A stretch of 35,914 nucleotides of DNA from Bacteroidales bacterium UBA4912 (GCA_002398875.1 DHCC01000063.1:1-35914); one strand, 5' to 3'. Shown: positions 15,821 through 26,008, counted from the first letter of the stretch. Numbers and translations are program-made. The notes: generated by a model from the sequence alone, not told the origin.

Positions 15821-18595
15821 TTAAAATTTAATTTTCAGTCCTAAGTTATATTGACTCATTGCTGGATATCCGGTAAGTATTTCCGGATCAGCTATCTTTA
15901 CATGATCGAACTTGAAAAGATTGACGCCGTTAACAAATAAAGTTGCTTCTCCAATACCAATTTTATTAATTAATTTATTAGGAATGTTATAACCAATCTC
16001 TATATTTCTAAAACTTAAGAAACTTCCATCTCGCTGCCAAAAAGTTGAATATCTGTAGTTATTTGAATTATTTTGAGATGATAATCTCGGGTAATCAGCA
16101 GTTGCATGTGTTGCACTTGTCCATCTATTTAGGGCCATGGAAGATATTTTACCATCGTTCTGGAAAGCATGAAAATTAAGGCCTGAAAGGTAAACGGATC
16201 TATTCATTACCCCTTGTAAAAAAGCATCAATATAGACATTTTTGTATTGTAGACCCAGATTCAGCCCCATTGTCAATTCAGGAATATTCGTATATCCAAT
16301 AGGATAAGTATCTAACTCATCTACTACACCATCATCATTCTGATCTTTATATTTAAGATCTCCGGGCTGGACAACATCAAAAATTTGATATGGAGAATTA
16401 TTTACCTCTGATTCGTTTTCGAAAAATCCAGTGTACTGTAATAAAAATGGTTGATCTACAGGTCTTCCTTCACGGAATTGGTATTGATCTTGTTTAATAG
16501 CTTCAGGAATATTTGTTATCTTATTTTTTGCATACCAAATATTTAGCTCTGCAAAATAAGTCAAATCTTTTGAATTTTTTCCATTGTAACCAATTTGAGC
16601 TTCAAATCCTTTATTATTTACTTTTCCAACATTAAGTTGGGGTGTCCACATACCAGCTAATTGAGGGATCATGCTTTCAGGCGATGCTAAGATATCGTAG
16701 CGATTTTGCCAAAATACATCAAAATTAAAATCAATAGTATTAATGAATTTTGAATTAAACCCAATATTAATTTCTTTTTTCTTTTCCCAAGTCAAATCGG
16801 GATTAGCTATAGTAGACTCCCGATATCCTTGTAATGAAGTATTGCCGTAAATATACGAACCACTTGCGGAATAATATTGATCATACATAAAGCGTTGGTT
16901 ACCAAGCGCATTATTACCTGAAACTCCGATAGATGCCTTCAACTTTAAGTAATCAATTACTGAATTATTTTTAAGAAAACTCTCATTAGAGGCAATCCAA
17001 CCTATAGACATACCTGGGAAAAAACCAAACCTCTTTCCTCTTTTATATCCATTTGAACCGTAATATCCGAGTGAAATTTCACCGATATATTTCGTATCAT
17101 GTGCATAGGAAAAACGGCCATTAACACCGAGATGTTTAAAGTTAGTTCTCTCACCTTGGAGTGTATTCGAGTTCAAATCATAACCTAAGGAAGATTCTAT
17201 AACATTATTCCCAAAGTTATTTTGATAATTAAAATAACTCTGAAAACCAGCATTCCTCCATTGATTGAATTGCGATTCACTAGCAGATAATGAAGTAGGT
17301 TCTCCAAATTGTTTATACTCAATATTTCCAGAACCATCATCTGTTAGAGTATATCTGCTATACGTCCTTGATTTTGATGAATAACTAGTAAAGCGATCGT
17401 TGAAAGAAGCTGCAGCAAAAATACTCAACCCATCTGTGATCATATCCAAATCATATCGTAATTTAATCATAGATTGGAATGCTCTTGAATTCGTTCCGTA
17501 AGAGCCGGTTTCTAACATATCTCCCCAAGGATTAGTAAACAATGAATTTCCTCCATAAGACTGATTAGGGTTATAAACAGGAAATGCATTTGGTGGAATC
17601 ATTGACATCATGTTAAAAATGTTATCTGTGTTGTATCCGGCAGGATTCTTTTTATTAGCTAGGCTAGCTCCCAAATTTATCATTGCCGTTAACCTATTTG
17701 ATAAATCGATTTCAACATTACTACGTATGTTGAAACGGTTATAATCGGAATTGGAACTGAAATCAGTTTTATCTGCCGTTTTTTTATAAATTCCAGATCG
17801 ATTCAAGTAACCAAGCAAAACAAAATATCTGAAATCTTGTCGTCCTCCTGTGAAAGTAACATTATATTTTGATACTGGAGCACCATTCCTTAATAGCTCA
17901 TTATACCAATTAACGTCAGGATAAAGGTAAGGGTCGCTCCCTGATTGGTAAGCTCCCAGATCACTATTCGTATATTGTGCCGATAGACCGTCATTGATTA
18001 ATGCTTCATTATAAAGTCGAGCATAATCATATGAATTTAAAAAATCGGGTAATCTTTGTGGGGATTCAAAACCTGTTTGTGCTGAAACATTAACTTCCAG
18101 TGGACCCGCTTTACCTTTTTTTGTTGTAATGATTAACACTCCATTTGCTCCTCTCATTCCATACATTGAGGTGGCAGAGGCATCTTTTAATAACGAAATC
18201 GTTTCTATCTCTTCAGGAATCAACTGGTCATAAGCACTTTCAAATCCATCAACAATAATTAACATATCTCTTCCAGGTCCAAAAGTACCAACACCTCTGG
18301 AAAATAAACTAATAGATTCTAATCCTGGTTCGTTACTTGTTTGAGACACTGTAAGACCAGGCACTCTTCCCAGTAACTTTGTACCTAAATGAGACGTTAC
18401 TGAATTATCTAAATTATCTGAACTGATTGTAGATATAGATCGCGTTACCATCCATTCTGGTATAGAGTAGTTATAACCAAAATTTACAGCAGATGAATCT
18501 GTTTTAGACTCTTGCGAACGCGTAACCATGACGGTTGTCATCCAGATAATAAAAAATAATGATATATGTCTAAATTTATAACTTTTGTTTTTCAT
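15821..18595 (-). CDS. SusC/RagA family TonB-dependent transporter lacking the N-terminal extension (SusC2)
   Basis: This TonB-dependent outer-membrane transporter has about 924 residues from the chosen ATG at 18595, which gives a signal peptide (MKNKSYKFRHISLFFIIWM, cleavage near RSQ). ATG 18610 is an alternative, and the frame is open back to TTG 18637, overlapping the SusD1 stop. After the signal there is no carboxypeptidase-regulatory-like (DUF4480-type) domain and no evident EEVVVVGYG-style TonB box. The plug begins almost at once, with SLLKDASATSMYGMRGANG and VLIITTKKG. The 22-strand barrel follows, and the chain ends in an aromatic-rich NLGLKIKF. It is paired with SusD2. The short N-terminus is the main oddity and could change TonB coupling. 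Confidence 0.9.
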   Translation of the reverse strand: MKNKSYKFRHISLFFIIWMTTVMVTRSQESKTDSSAVNFGYNYSIPEWMVTRSISTISSDNLDNSVTSHLGTKLLGRVPGLTVSQTSNEPGLESISLFSRGVGTFGPGRDMLIIVDGFESAYDQLIPEEIETISLLKDASATSMYGMRGANGVLIITTKKGKAGPLEVNVSAQTGFESPQRLPDFLNSYDYARLYNEALINDGLSAQYTNSDLGAYQSGSDPYLYPDVNWYNELLRNGAPVSKYNVTFTGGRQDFRYFVLLGYLNRSGIYKKTADKTDFSSNSDYNRFNIRSNVEIDLSNRLTAMINLGASLANKKNPAGYNTDNIFNMMSMIPPNAFPVYNPNQSYGGNSLFTNPWGDMLETGSYGTNSRAFQSMIKLRYDLDMITDGLSIFAAASFNDRFTSYSSKSRTYSRYTLTDDGSGNIEYKQFGEPTSLSASESQFNQWRNAGFQSYFNYQNNFGNNVIESSLGYDLNSNTLQGERTNFKHLGVNGRFSYAHDTKYIGEISLGYYGSNGYKRGKRFGFFPGMSIGWIASNESFLKNNSVIDYLKLKASIGVSGNNALGNQRFMYDQYYSASGSYIYGNTSLQGYRESTIANPDLTWEKKKEINIGFNSKFINTIDFNFDVFWQNRYDILASPESMIPQLAGMWTPQLNVGKVNNKGFEAQIGYNGKNSKDLTYFAELNIWYAKNKITNIPEAIKQDQYQFREGRPVDQPFLLQYTGFFENESEVNNSPYQIFDVVQPGDLKYKDQNDDGVVDELDTYPIGYTNIPELTMGLNLGLQYKNVYIDAFLQGVMNRSVYLSGLNFHAFQNDGKISSMALNRWTSATHATADYPRLSSQNNSNNYRYSTFWQRDGSFLSFRNIEIGYNIPNKLINKIGIGEATLFVNGVNLFKFDHVKIADPEILTGYPAMSQYNLGLKIKF

Positions 18596-18630
18596 ATTTG
18601 TCTTATTCATTAAATTCAAATAATTAGTTT

Positions 18631-20370
18631 CTACCAACCTGGATTTTGAATTAAATAGCCCTTGTTAATTTCATTTTGATTAAAAGGTATTCGATACATA
18701 TTTGTAGTAAATGTCCTCTTTTCGTATACATAATATACATAAGTGAACTCAGTACTAGGTGGATCTTGTTTATATATTTTGATTCCCCATGTATCACCAT
18801 TTAATACTTCATTTTGATCTGCGATCACCCAACGATATGTATCCCACATACGATGTTCTTCAAAAGCAAGTTCTACATCACGTTCATTTCTAACTCTTTC
18901 TCTGAATTGCTCCTTAGAGAGTCCAGCAGGTAAATTTGGCATACCAACTCTATTCCTAATTATGTTTACAGCTGCATAGGCTTCCTGGACAGGACCTGAA
19001 TATTCATTAATTGCTTCTGCATAATTCAAATACGCTTCGGCAAGTCTGTATAAATACCAATTTGCAAAACCGGGAGTTGTTCGATTCATAGTTGGTGGCA
19101 CAAATTTTCTTAACCATGCTCCAGATTTATTTCCAACTAATGGAGGCTGGTTAGAGGCTACTGCACCTTCCCACATTGTGATTACAGGAAAATCTGGATT
19201 CCAATAACAACCGTTATAAGCGATTGATTGATCAAAGCGTGGATCCAATTCAGAATACAACTGAGTAAGGTTATCTCCTCCATTTCTATTCCATATTTGT
19301 GGCGTTCCATCTTTCTTTTCATATTTTTCTACCCATTGCTGATTAACATTTAAACCAGCCTGTGGGTGATAGAAATTATTATATGCTCTCCACATTGTAG
19401 AATTATAGGCTTGTGCAGGTTGGAATTTCACCGACAGTATAATTTCTTTATTATCTGGAATTTGCCAAACATCTTGATAAGCTTTATCATAACCGCTTAG
19501 TAGCTCTACTCCTGCACCTGGAGCCCAATCAATAACTGCTTTAGCAGCATCAGCGGCAAGTTTCCACCTGTTATTATCTGTATTTCCATAACATATTAAC
19601 TTGTTATCTTCTCCCGGAAGTGAAAGCGGAGGATTAGCCGTATTAGTTAATGGACTTGCAGCATACAATAATGTTCTAGATATTAGCATTAGTGCAGCAC
19701 CCTTTGTTATTTTACCAGTATATTGGGAAGGCCATTTGTTTGGCAATAGATTCGCTGCAGCTTTTGCATCTTCTAGTATAAAATTAACAGTTTCCTCAAT
19801 CGTAGCTCTCGGAATTTTTAAAGATTCAGGATCATCCAAGTTAAAACGAAAATTTACTATAGGAACGCCACCATATCTTTTAAACATTTCGAAGTAACAT
19901 AGAGCACGAATAAATTTGGCTTGTCCTATAGCCTGATTTTTATATTCTTGGCTAGCATCGGGTACTTGATCTATTCTGTCTAATAAGATATTAATAGATC
20001 TTATTGCTATCCATCTATGATTCCAGACTCCATCAAAGTTATTAGTGACTGTCATACCTCCACGATTAAAGTTGTTGCAACCATACCATGCAGCCGGACA
20101 CTCACCTTCATCGGTCATACTCGCTATAAGATATTCTCTATTCCCATTTCTCTGAGTCCATTCAGGAATGTCAGCATACATCCCATTCCTATATATACCA
20201 GTCAGAAATGATTCAACATTAATTTGTGTAGAAAAAATAGTATCCTCAGTAACATCAACTCCAGGGGGTTTATCTAAAAAATTACCCATCATGTCTTCAC
20301 ATGAAGTTGTTAGAAGGCCTATAATACTAAAAATTATCGTTAATTTAGTTAGTTTAACTAGAATTTTCAT
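18631..20370 (-). CDS. SusD/RagB family outer-membrane glycan-binding lipoprotein (SusD1)
   Basis: This 579-residue protein has a lipoprotein signal ending LLTTSC (Cys24). The family landmarks are CYFEMFKRYGGVPIVNF, RLAEAYLNYAEAINEY and ERDVELAFEEHRMWDTYRW, and it ends in QNPGW. It lies 11 bases after the SusC1 stop and about 20-35 bases before the SusC2 start, so all four Sus genes are probably on one transcript. Its role is to bind glycan at the cell surface and pass it to SusC1. Binding residues cannot be assigned without a structure. Confidence 0.93.
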   Translation of the reverse strand: MKILVKLTKLTIIFSIIGLLTTSCEDMMGNFLDKPPGVDVTEDTIFSTQINVESFLTGIYRNGMYADIPEWTQRNGNREYLIASMTDEGECPAAWYGCNNFNRGGMTVTNNFDGVWNHRWIAIRSINILLDRIDQVPDASQEYKNQAIGQAKFIRALCYFEMFKRYGGVPIVNFRFNLDDPESLKIPRATIEETVNFILEDAKAAANLLPNKWPSQYTGKITKGAALMLISRTLLYAASPLTNTANPPLSLPGEDNKLICYGNTDNNRWKLAADAAKAVIDWAPGAGVELLSGYDKAYQDVWQIPDNKEIILSVKFQPAQAYNSTMWRAYNNFYHPQAGLNVNQQWVEKYEKKDGTPQIWNRNGGDNLTQLYSELDPRFDQSIAYNGCYWNPDFPVITMWEGAVASNQPPLVGNKSGAWLRKFVPPTMNRTTPGFANWYLYRLAEAYLNYAEAINEYSGPVQEAYAAVNIIRNRVGMPNLPAGLSKEQFRERVRNERDVELAFEEHRMWDTYRWVIADQNEVLNGDTWGIKIYKQDPPSTEFTYVYYVYEKRTFTTNMYRIPFNQNEINKGYLIQNPGW

Positions 20371-20381
20371 ATTTTCAAGTT

Positions 20382-23300
20382 TTAAAATTGTAAATTTATT
20401 CCGGTGTTAAAAGTTCTTGTCATAGGATAATATGACCCATCACCTCCTATAAGTCCTTGTTCTGGATCTATTCCAGGGAATAACCCCATCCAAGTATATA
20501 AGTTGTTCCCATTAATATAAATCCTACAGTTGCTAATTCCAATACGCTTTAAAAGATTACTATCAAAAGTATATCCTATTTCGGCATTTTTTAGTCTTAA
20601 ATAACTAGCATCAGCAAGTAAAAATGTTGAACCATTATAATTATTAAATTGTGACATGTCTGCAGTCAATCGTGGTAGTTTAATGTCCTCTCCATTTAAA
20701 TATTTTTCTTGTGACCAGGAATATTCGGGAATAAAAGCTAAAGTAGATAATCCATTATCATAAGGCCTTATGTGGCTATTACTTGCTACATACCATCTGC
20801 TATAATTTGTCGCACCCTGAAATAAAATTGAAAAATCTATACCTTTAAATGAACCACCTAATGATATACCATAAGTTATTTCTGGGAAAGTCGGATAACC
20901 GATAGGAACCTGATCTTTTTGATCAATGATGCCATCACCATTTATATCCTTATACCTTGTATCTCCGGGCATAACATAATTGTTTTGAGATTGCATAGCA
21001 GGTCGGTTAGGTAAATTAACTTCTTCCCAGGTATTATAAAAACCTTCTGCAATATAGCCAAATGGTTGATCAATAGAATGCCCAGTTCTCATCATGTGAG
21101 GATATTCTCTATTAACTTCGTCTTGAAATAAAATTACGTTGTGCGCGTAAGAGTAGTTCCCTTTTAACCAATAGTTAAAATTGTTTATGTTATCATTATA
21201 CGTAATTTCACCTTCATATCCACTGTTTTTAACTTTCCCCCAATTTACTACCGGTAAGGTAATTCCCACAATCTGTGGAGTAGTTTGAGGTGTTGTTAGG
21301 ATGTTGTCTCTACGCTCGTCGAAATAATCTAGCGTTAATTTAACTTTATCATTTAACGTTACCAAGTCAACTCCTATATTTGTTTTTTTGGCTCGTTCCC
21401 AAGTAAGATTAGGGTTGCCTAATGTGTTTTCGTAAGATGATTCATAATTTTGGAAAGTAGAGCCATATTCACCAAAGTAAAACCCTCCACTTCTCGCAGG
21501 TGCACCGTGATATACAGCGCCACTACTATAAATATAAGAAGATGGGATATACAAGAATCGGTTACCTCCAATATTATCTTTGCCTACTTCTCCATAAGAA
21601 CCTCTTATTTTAATATATGAAACTATATCATTCTTAGGGTAAAAAGATTCCTCAGATGGAACCCAACTCAAAGAGAATGCAGGGAATAAACCAAACCTTT
21701 TTCCAATTGCGAAATTTTCAGTGCCTGTATAACCAACATTAAACTCAGCCATATAACGCATTCTATAATTATATGTTATTCTACTGACTAAATCTTGGTA
21801 TCCGTTTGGTATAACGTATGCTAAATGTGGATCGTAAAGTTTTTTCTGATGGTAAAGTAATAAACCACCAAAAGTATGATAACCAATGCTCTTGTCATAA
21901 TTCAACCCAACTTCAAGATTGTTGTCTCTAGATTTATCACTTCCTTCCCAAAAAGAGAAAGGATTTACAGTAGATTGCGGAACGTAAATAATTGAATTAT
22001 CATTGATCCGTGTAGCTTGGTAAGTTTGAATAGATCTACTGTACCTTTTTTGGTTAGTCATCATATTCCAATGGCTAAATTTTCCGTGGAGTCTTAACCC
22101 TTCAGTAATAAAATCAAGTTTATAATTAAATCCCACACTTATTGCTAAGTCGTTACCAAAAGACTTGTAATATCCACTATTCAGATAATCATAAATTGGA
22201 TTTGGAGTATATGCTTTATGTGTATCAACTATTTTTCCATCAACTACACCTGGTGAACTGAAAGGTGGGGCATAAAATGTCATTCCTATAATATTCCTAG
22301 TTCCACCATCAGAACCATCTTTGGCCCCGCTTTTGTTGGTCATGATTGAAGATAAATCAACATTCACCGAAAATGCATCAGAGATATTAAAATCAAAATT
22401 GCCTCGAATATTGAACCTTCTAAAATTTATATTAGGATTAAAACCAATATCGAGAGTTGGAAAACTATTAAACAATCCCTCCTGAGAAAAATATCCACCT
22501 GAAACAAAATACTTTACTAAAGACGTTCCGCCTCTAATATTGATGTTTTGCTGTGTTTGCATCGAAGTAGGTTTCATCATAACTGAAAACCAATCTGTGT
22601 CCGGAAACATAATTGGTTCGTCACCCAATCTGAAATGTTCTATTGCTTCGTCAGTAAATCTAGGATTATATACACCTGAAACGAATGAATCCATTTTCCT
22701 CGCTTCATTGTAATATACTGCATAATCATAACTTCTCAAGTTTTTTCTTAAATCTGTAAAAGTTAGCATACCGACATTTGATGAGATACCAATAACAGGT
22801 TTACTTTCAGAACCTCGCTTCGTGGTTATTATTATGACGCCATTAGCACCCCGTACCCCATATACAGCTGTTGCTGAAGCATCTTTTAAAACTGTTACAT
22901 CCTGTATTTCATTGAAATCTATATTGTTAAAGTTACTAGATTCTATTCCATCTACCAAAACAAGTGGATTCGCAGATCCTGAGAAAGTTCCTCTACCTCT
23001 GATACGTAATGTTGCAGCTTCCTTTCCAGGTTCACTATCGTATTGATTAGCAATTAAACCGGATACTCTACCAACAAGTGCTTTACTTACATTTGATACA
23101 GGTGCTTGAATAAGATCATCAGAACCAACTGAAGAAATAGCACCAGTAACTGTGGCCTTTTTTTGCACGCCATATCCAATGACAACCACTTCTTCCAGCG
23201 CTTGTGTGTCTTCCTGTAAAACGATATTGAAAGATGTTTTTCCGGCAGTGTTAATATCCTGTGCCAAATAACCAATGTACGAAATATGGAGCACAACATC

Positions 23301-23861
23301 GTTTTCCACAGTCAATGAAAAGTTCCCGTCCACATCCGTTACTGTTCCGTTAGTGGTGCTTTTTTCTACAATATTGGCACCAATTATTGGATCGCCATTT
23401 TCGTCAATAATTTTTCCAGTAATTTGTTTCTTCTGTTGTTGTATGATCAATTCGGAAGCAACTTCATCAATCTCTTTAGGAATAATCTTTGTTTCATCAC
23501 GATAAAGAACTACCTGATTATCTAATATCCTGTATTTTAAATCTGTATCAGATATTATGATATCCAGAACTTCATTGATGTCTTGGGAATTGACTGCAAG
23601 ATCGATTTTTTTGTTGATGATCTTTTTGGCATTTCCAGCATAAATAAACCGGAAATTGCTTTTCTTTTCAATCTCTTCACAAATCTCTTTGATGGAAGTG
23701 GATTTAAACTGAAGCTTTAATTCTGTTCCTTTATAATAACTACCGGCAGCCTGAGAAAGTAGGATACCGAAAAGTAGTAAGAATAGGGTTATCCTTATAA
23801 TTTTTAGAACATGTTTAGATTTATTGACGGGTTTTTCTCCTTCAATAGGGTATTTATTCAT
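20382..23861 (-). CDS. SusC/RagA family TonB-dependent transporter with STN signalling domain (SusC1)
   Basis: This 1159-residue transporter has a long signal region (about 1-40), then an STN (secretin/TonB N-terminal) domain at about 48-120 containing KEICEEIEKKSNFRFIYAG. A carboxypeptidase-regulatory-like domain follows at about 147-217 (GKIIDENGDPIIGANIV), then a TonB box region at about 221-230 (ALEEVVVIGYG), a plug with TVLKDASATAVYGVRGANG, and the beta-barrel to the C-terminal NTGINLQF. STN domains of SusC proteins contact the periplasmic part of a FecR anti-sigma factor. The FecR gene directly upstream (gap 158 bases) fits this exactly. So the protein both imports glycan and reports it. 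It is paired with SusD1. Confidence 0.95.
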   Translation of the reverse strand: MNKYPIEGEKPVNKSKHVLKIIRITLFLLLFGILLSQAAGSYYKGTELKLQFKSTSIKEICEEIEKKSNFRFIYAGNAKKIINKKIDLAVNSQDINEVLDIIISDTDLKYRILDNQVVLYRDETKIIPKEIDEVASELIIQQQKKQITGKIIDENGDPIIGANIVEKSTTNGTVTDVDGNFSLTVENDVVLHISYIGYLAQDINTAGKTSFNIVLQEDTQALEEVVVIGYGVQKKATVTGAISSVGSDDLIQAPVSNVSKALVGRVSGLIANQYDSEPGKEAATLRIRGRGTFSGSANPLVLVDGIESSNFNNIDFNEIQDVTVLKDASATAVYGVRGANGVIIITTKRGSESKPVIGISSNVGMLTFTDLRKNLRSYDYAVYYNEARKMDSFVSGVYNPRFTDEAIEHFRLGDEPIMFPDTDWFSVMMKPTSMQTQQNINIRGGTSLVKYFVSGGYFSQEGLFNSFPTLDIGFNPNINFRRFNIRGNFDFNISDAFSVNVDLSSIMTNKSGAKDGSDGGTRNIIGMTFYAPPFSSPGVVDGKIVDTHKAYTPNPIYDYLNSGYYKSFGNDLAISVGFNYKLDFITEGLRLHGKFSHWNMMTNQKRYSRSIQTYQATRINDNSIIYVPQSTVNPFSFWEGSDKSRDNNLEVGLNYDKSIGYHTFGGLLLYHQKKLYDPHLAYVIPNGYQDLVSRITYNYRMRYMAEFNVGYTGTENFAIGKRFGLFPAFSLSWVPSEESFYPKNDIVSYIKIRGSYGEVGKDNIGGNRFLYIPSSYIYSSGAVYHGAPARSGGFYFGEYGSTFQNYESSYENTLGNPNLTWERAKKTNIGVDLVTLNDKVKLTLDYFDERRDNILTTPQTTPQIVGITLPVVNWGKVKNSGYEGEITYNDNINNFNYWLKGNYSYAHNVILFQDEVNREYPHMMRTGHSIDQPFGYIAEGFYNTWEEVNLPNRPAMQSQNNYVMPGDTRYKDINGDGIIDQKDQVPIGYPTFPEITYGISLGGSFKGIDFSILFQGATNYSRWYVASNSHIRPYDNGLSTLAFIPEYSWSQEKYLNGEDIKLPRLTADMSQFNNYNGSTFLLADASYLRLKNAEIGYTFDSNLLKRIGISNCRIYINGNNLYTWMGLFPGIDPEQGLIGGDGSYYPMTRTFNTGINLQF

Positions 23862-23913
23862 ATCTTTGTAATAATTTTAATTATTAATAAACGAGGTAAT
23901 TAGAATTAATTGG

Positions 23914-23940
23914 TCGGATGGTATTGGTTCTACCATTCGA
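23914..23940. other. Hairpin in the FecR-SusC1 gap
   Basis: Arms 23914-23923 and 23931-23940 pair over 10 bases, with one G.T wobble, around a 7-base loop. On the plus strand it is followed by six T, but no plus-strand gene ends here. On the minus strand it lies in the 158-base leader of SusC1, where an operator or an mRNA 5' stem would be expected. Role unknown. Confidence 0.4.
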
Positions 23941-24019
23941 TTTTTTATTTCTGCCGGTTTTGCAGATTTACTTTTTTGTTTTTCATTCTAATCAATACAT
24001 AGGCATATTTTTTTAACGG

Positions 24020-25210
24020 TTAATATTCTTTATAAATGTATATTAGTCTGTTTTCCTTTTTGTATTTGTAATTAGTGGAAGAAATCAGCGTAAGAGCCGT
24101 CATCACATTGTCCAGATTGTCTGAGAGAATTATTTTTCCAGTGCATGTGAGCCCATGAAAGGAGACATCATCTCCAAAATTGAATGAAAGATTATAATAC
24201 CTTTCTATCTGTTTCAATGCTTCAATCATAGGCGTATCCTCAAACGAAAGATACCCATTTTTCCAGCTAATGAAAGAATTAACATCTACTTTCCTCGTAT
24301 CAAAAGCTCCCGTTTCTTCAGAATAAAGGGCTTGTTCTTCCGGTAAAAGGAATAACTCTTCCTTTTCTGCAGATTGCAGGGCAACACTCCCTTCTACCAG
24401 TACTACAGATGAAGGTGAACCAGGATAGTTGGATATGTTGAACTTCGTTCCGTACACTTTCACTTTATAACCAGACGTATGCACATAGAACGATTTTCTT
24501 TTATCGGCAGCCACTTCAATATACATTTCACCTGAGAGAAATACTTCTCGTGTGTTCCCAGAGAAAACAGAAGGAAATTCAAGAATAGAACCGGAGTTTA
24601 ACCATGCTCGAGTCCCATCGGATAAAACGATCTCTGACCGTTTACCATAAGGTACAATCAACTTGTTTCTTGTATTTTGTTCTAAAGAAATCTGCTTATC
24701 TTCATTCAGTTCGCTTCTTACTCGGGCAACCCTATCACCATTTATCGCTATACTGATATTCTTGTGAAAAGAAGCTGTTTTGTCTCCACTAATGAATAGA
24801 ATATCTTCCGAATCCAGTTCATTACCCACAATGTAATCCGTAGAGGCAATAAAATCTTGTTCAGAATGATCTATTGCTTTTTGAATATAGAGGAGCGATA
24901 GTACCAATACTACTGCACAGGCTACAGCAGCATAAGTAAAACGACGGATATTTCGCTTCCTGTTTAACTTCTGGATAGAGTGTTCCATCCGTTTGATGGC
25001 ATCACGCTTTACTTCGGGTGGAATCTTATGAGAAGAGATGTTTACTTTCCGGAAATGTTTTTCCGCCATTTCTATATTATTCCATTCCTCAGGATGGTTT
25101 TTTATAAACTCGTTCCAGTATACATCAAGTTCATCTGTAGGAAATAATTTCCACTCAATAAATGTCTCCTCTTTCAGGAAGCGGACAAAATCTGTATTTT
25201 CTTTCCGCAT
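24020..25210 (-). CDS. FecR family anti-sigma factor with DUF4974 domain
   Basis: This 396-residue inner-membrane protein has a cytoplasmic N-terminal part (about 1-90), one transmembrane segment at about 91-109, a periplasmic FecR domain at about 183-276 (VPYGKRSEIVLSDGTRAWLN, then YGTKFNISNYPGS), and a C-terminal DUF4974 domain at about 320-394. In known systems the cytoplasmic part holds the ECF sigma factor, and contact with the STN domain of an occupied transporter frees it. It lies between its probable sigma partner (stop 25435) and SusC1 (start 23861). Gaps of 224 and 158 bases allow separate promoters. Confidence 0.93.
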   Translation of the reverse strand: MRKENTDFVRFLKEETFIEWKLFPTDELDVYWNEFIKNHPEEWNNIEMAEKHFRKVNISSHKIPPEVKRDAIKRMEHSIQKLNRKRNIRRFTYAAVACAVVLVLSLLYIQKAIDHSEQDFIASTDYIVGNELDSEDILFISGDKTASFHKNISIAINGDRVARVRSELNEDKQISLEQNTRNKLIVPYGKRSEIVLSDGTRAWLNSGSILEFPSVFSGNTREVFLSGEMYIEVAADKRKSFYVHTSGYKVKVYGTKFNISNYPGSPSSVVLVEGSVALQSAEKEELFLLPEEQALYSEETGAFDTRKVDVNSFISWKNGYLSFEDTPMIEALKQIERYYNLSFNFGDDVSFHGLTCTGKIILSDNLDNVMTALTLISSTNYKYKKENRLIYIYKEY

Positions 25211-25352
25211 GGATAATTGTGAAATAACATTTTTATTAGACTTGTTTATTATAAAGACGAATAAGTGTTGAAAATATAATCATTTTTTTAAGAAAACTCA
25301 ATTTTAATTAATTTTGATAATTTGAATCATTCAACTTTTTCCCGCACCACAC

Positions 25353-25381
25353 ATATAAATAGAATTGATTTCTGTTTATAT
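25353..25381. other. 12-bp inverted repeat between sigma factor and FecR genes
   Basis: Arms 25353-25364 and 25370-25381 pair over 12 bases with one wobble around a 5-base loop. It lies within the 224-base gap after the sigma-factor stop (25435). Because it is nearly all A/T it may be weak, and no T-run follows on the minus strand. It may be a transcript-end stem or chance in A/T-rich DNA. Confidence 0.3.
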
Positions 25382-25434
25382 ATATAGTTTTTGAAATAGT
25401 ACTTTAAGCAAGGAAGATGATGGAAAAGAAGGGT

Positions 25435-25962
25435 TTACATAGCTTCTTTATCTTTAGACTTGGTTAATGATTTACTAACCAGGTTGCGGGACGCAGCAAT
25501 AGATATCTGCATGATTTTAGAAATTTCTTCGTAGCTGCATTCTTGAATATACCGCAGGTAGATAATCTCACGTTGGCGTTGAGTCATCTGGTTTAGCACG
25601 TTTTCAACTCTCCTGCTAATCTCTTCGGATTCCTCTTTCTCGATGAGCTCATCTTCGACGGTCACATTTAATTTAAAAGGGAGGTGTTCACAAATGAGTC
25701 CCTCTGCTGAGAAGTTGTCGGGTATTTCACTTTTAGTTCGCTTTAGGTCAATAAGTCTGTTTCGTAACGAACGAAAAAGATAAAATTTAAGGTTGGATAT
25801 CTCATCCAGCCGTGAGTTGTTTACACACAATTTATAAAAAATATCGTGAATTGCGTCCATGGAGGTTTGCTCATCGAAGCCTAAATGGAGAGCATAATCG
25901 TAAAGACAGTCCAGATATTCATTGTATGTAGAGGCAATATGTGAAAACTTATTGGTAGACAT
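25435..25962 (-). CDS. ECF-type RNA polymerase sigma factor
   Basis: This 175-residue protein has a sigma-70 region 2 at about 10-75, with DAIHDIFYKLC matching the core-binding helix and FYLFRSLRNRLIDLKR at its end, and a region 4 helix-turn-helix at about 118-168 (LNQMTQRQREIIYLRYIQ then SYEEISKIM). There is no region 1.1 or 3, as expected for ECF factors. It heads the leftward arm upstream of FecR and an STN-bearing SusC, the typical order of a trans-envelope signalling cassette in Bacteroidota PULs. Target promoters are probably those of SusC1 and perhaps the rightward arm; the sequence does not prove it. Confidence 0.93.
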   Translation of the reverse strand: MSTNKFSHIASTYNEYLDCLYDYALHLGFDEQTSMDAIHDIFYKLCVNNSRLDEISNLKFYLFRSLRNRLIDLKRTKSEIPDNFSAEGLICEHLPFKLNVTVEDELIEKEESEEISRRVENVLNQMTQRQREIIYLRYIQECSYEEISKIMQISIAASRNLVSKSLTKSKDKEAM

Positions 25963-25976
25963 TTTCTAATATTTCC

Positions 25977-26008
25977 CAAATTTATTGCAAATTAACAACA
26001 AATGCAAA
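25977..26008 (-). promoter_or_regulatory. Predicted promoter of the sigma-factor gene
   Basis: On the minus strand TTTG (26008-26005), a 20-base spacer and TAAATTTG (25984-25977) match the Bacteroidota -33/-7 pattern (TTTG and TAnnTTTG). Transcription would begin about 8 bases before the ATG at 25962, a very short leader. Pattern match only. Confidence 0.3.

Noticed and set aside
23914..23946. Hairpin plus T-run on the plus strand, as an intrinsic terminator
   Set aside because: No plus-strand gene ends nearby; the genes here all run leftward, so the T-run is on the wrong side.
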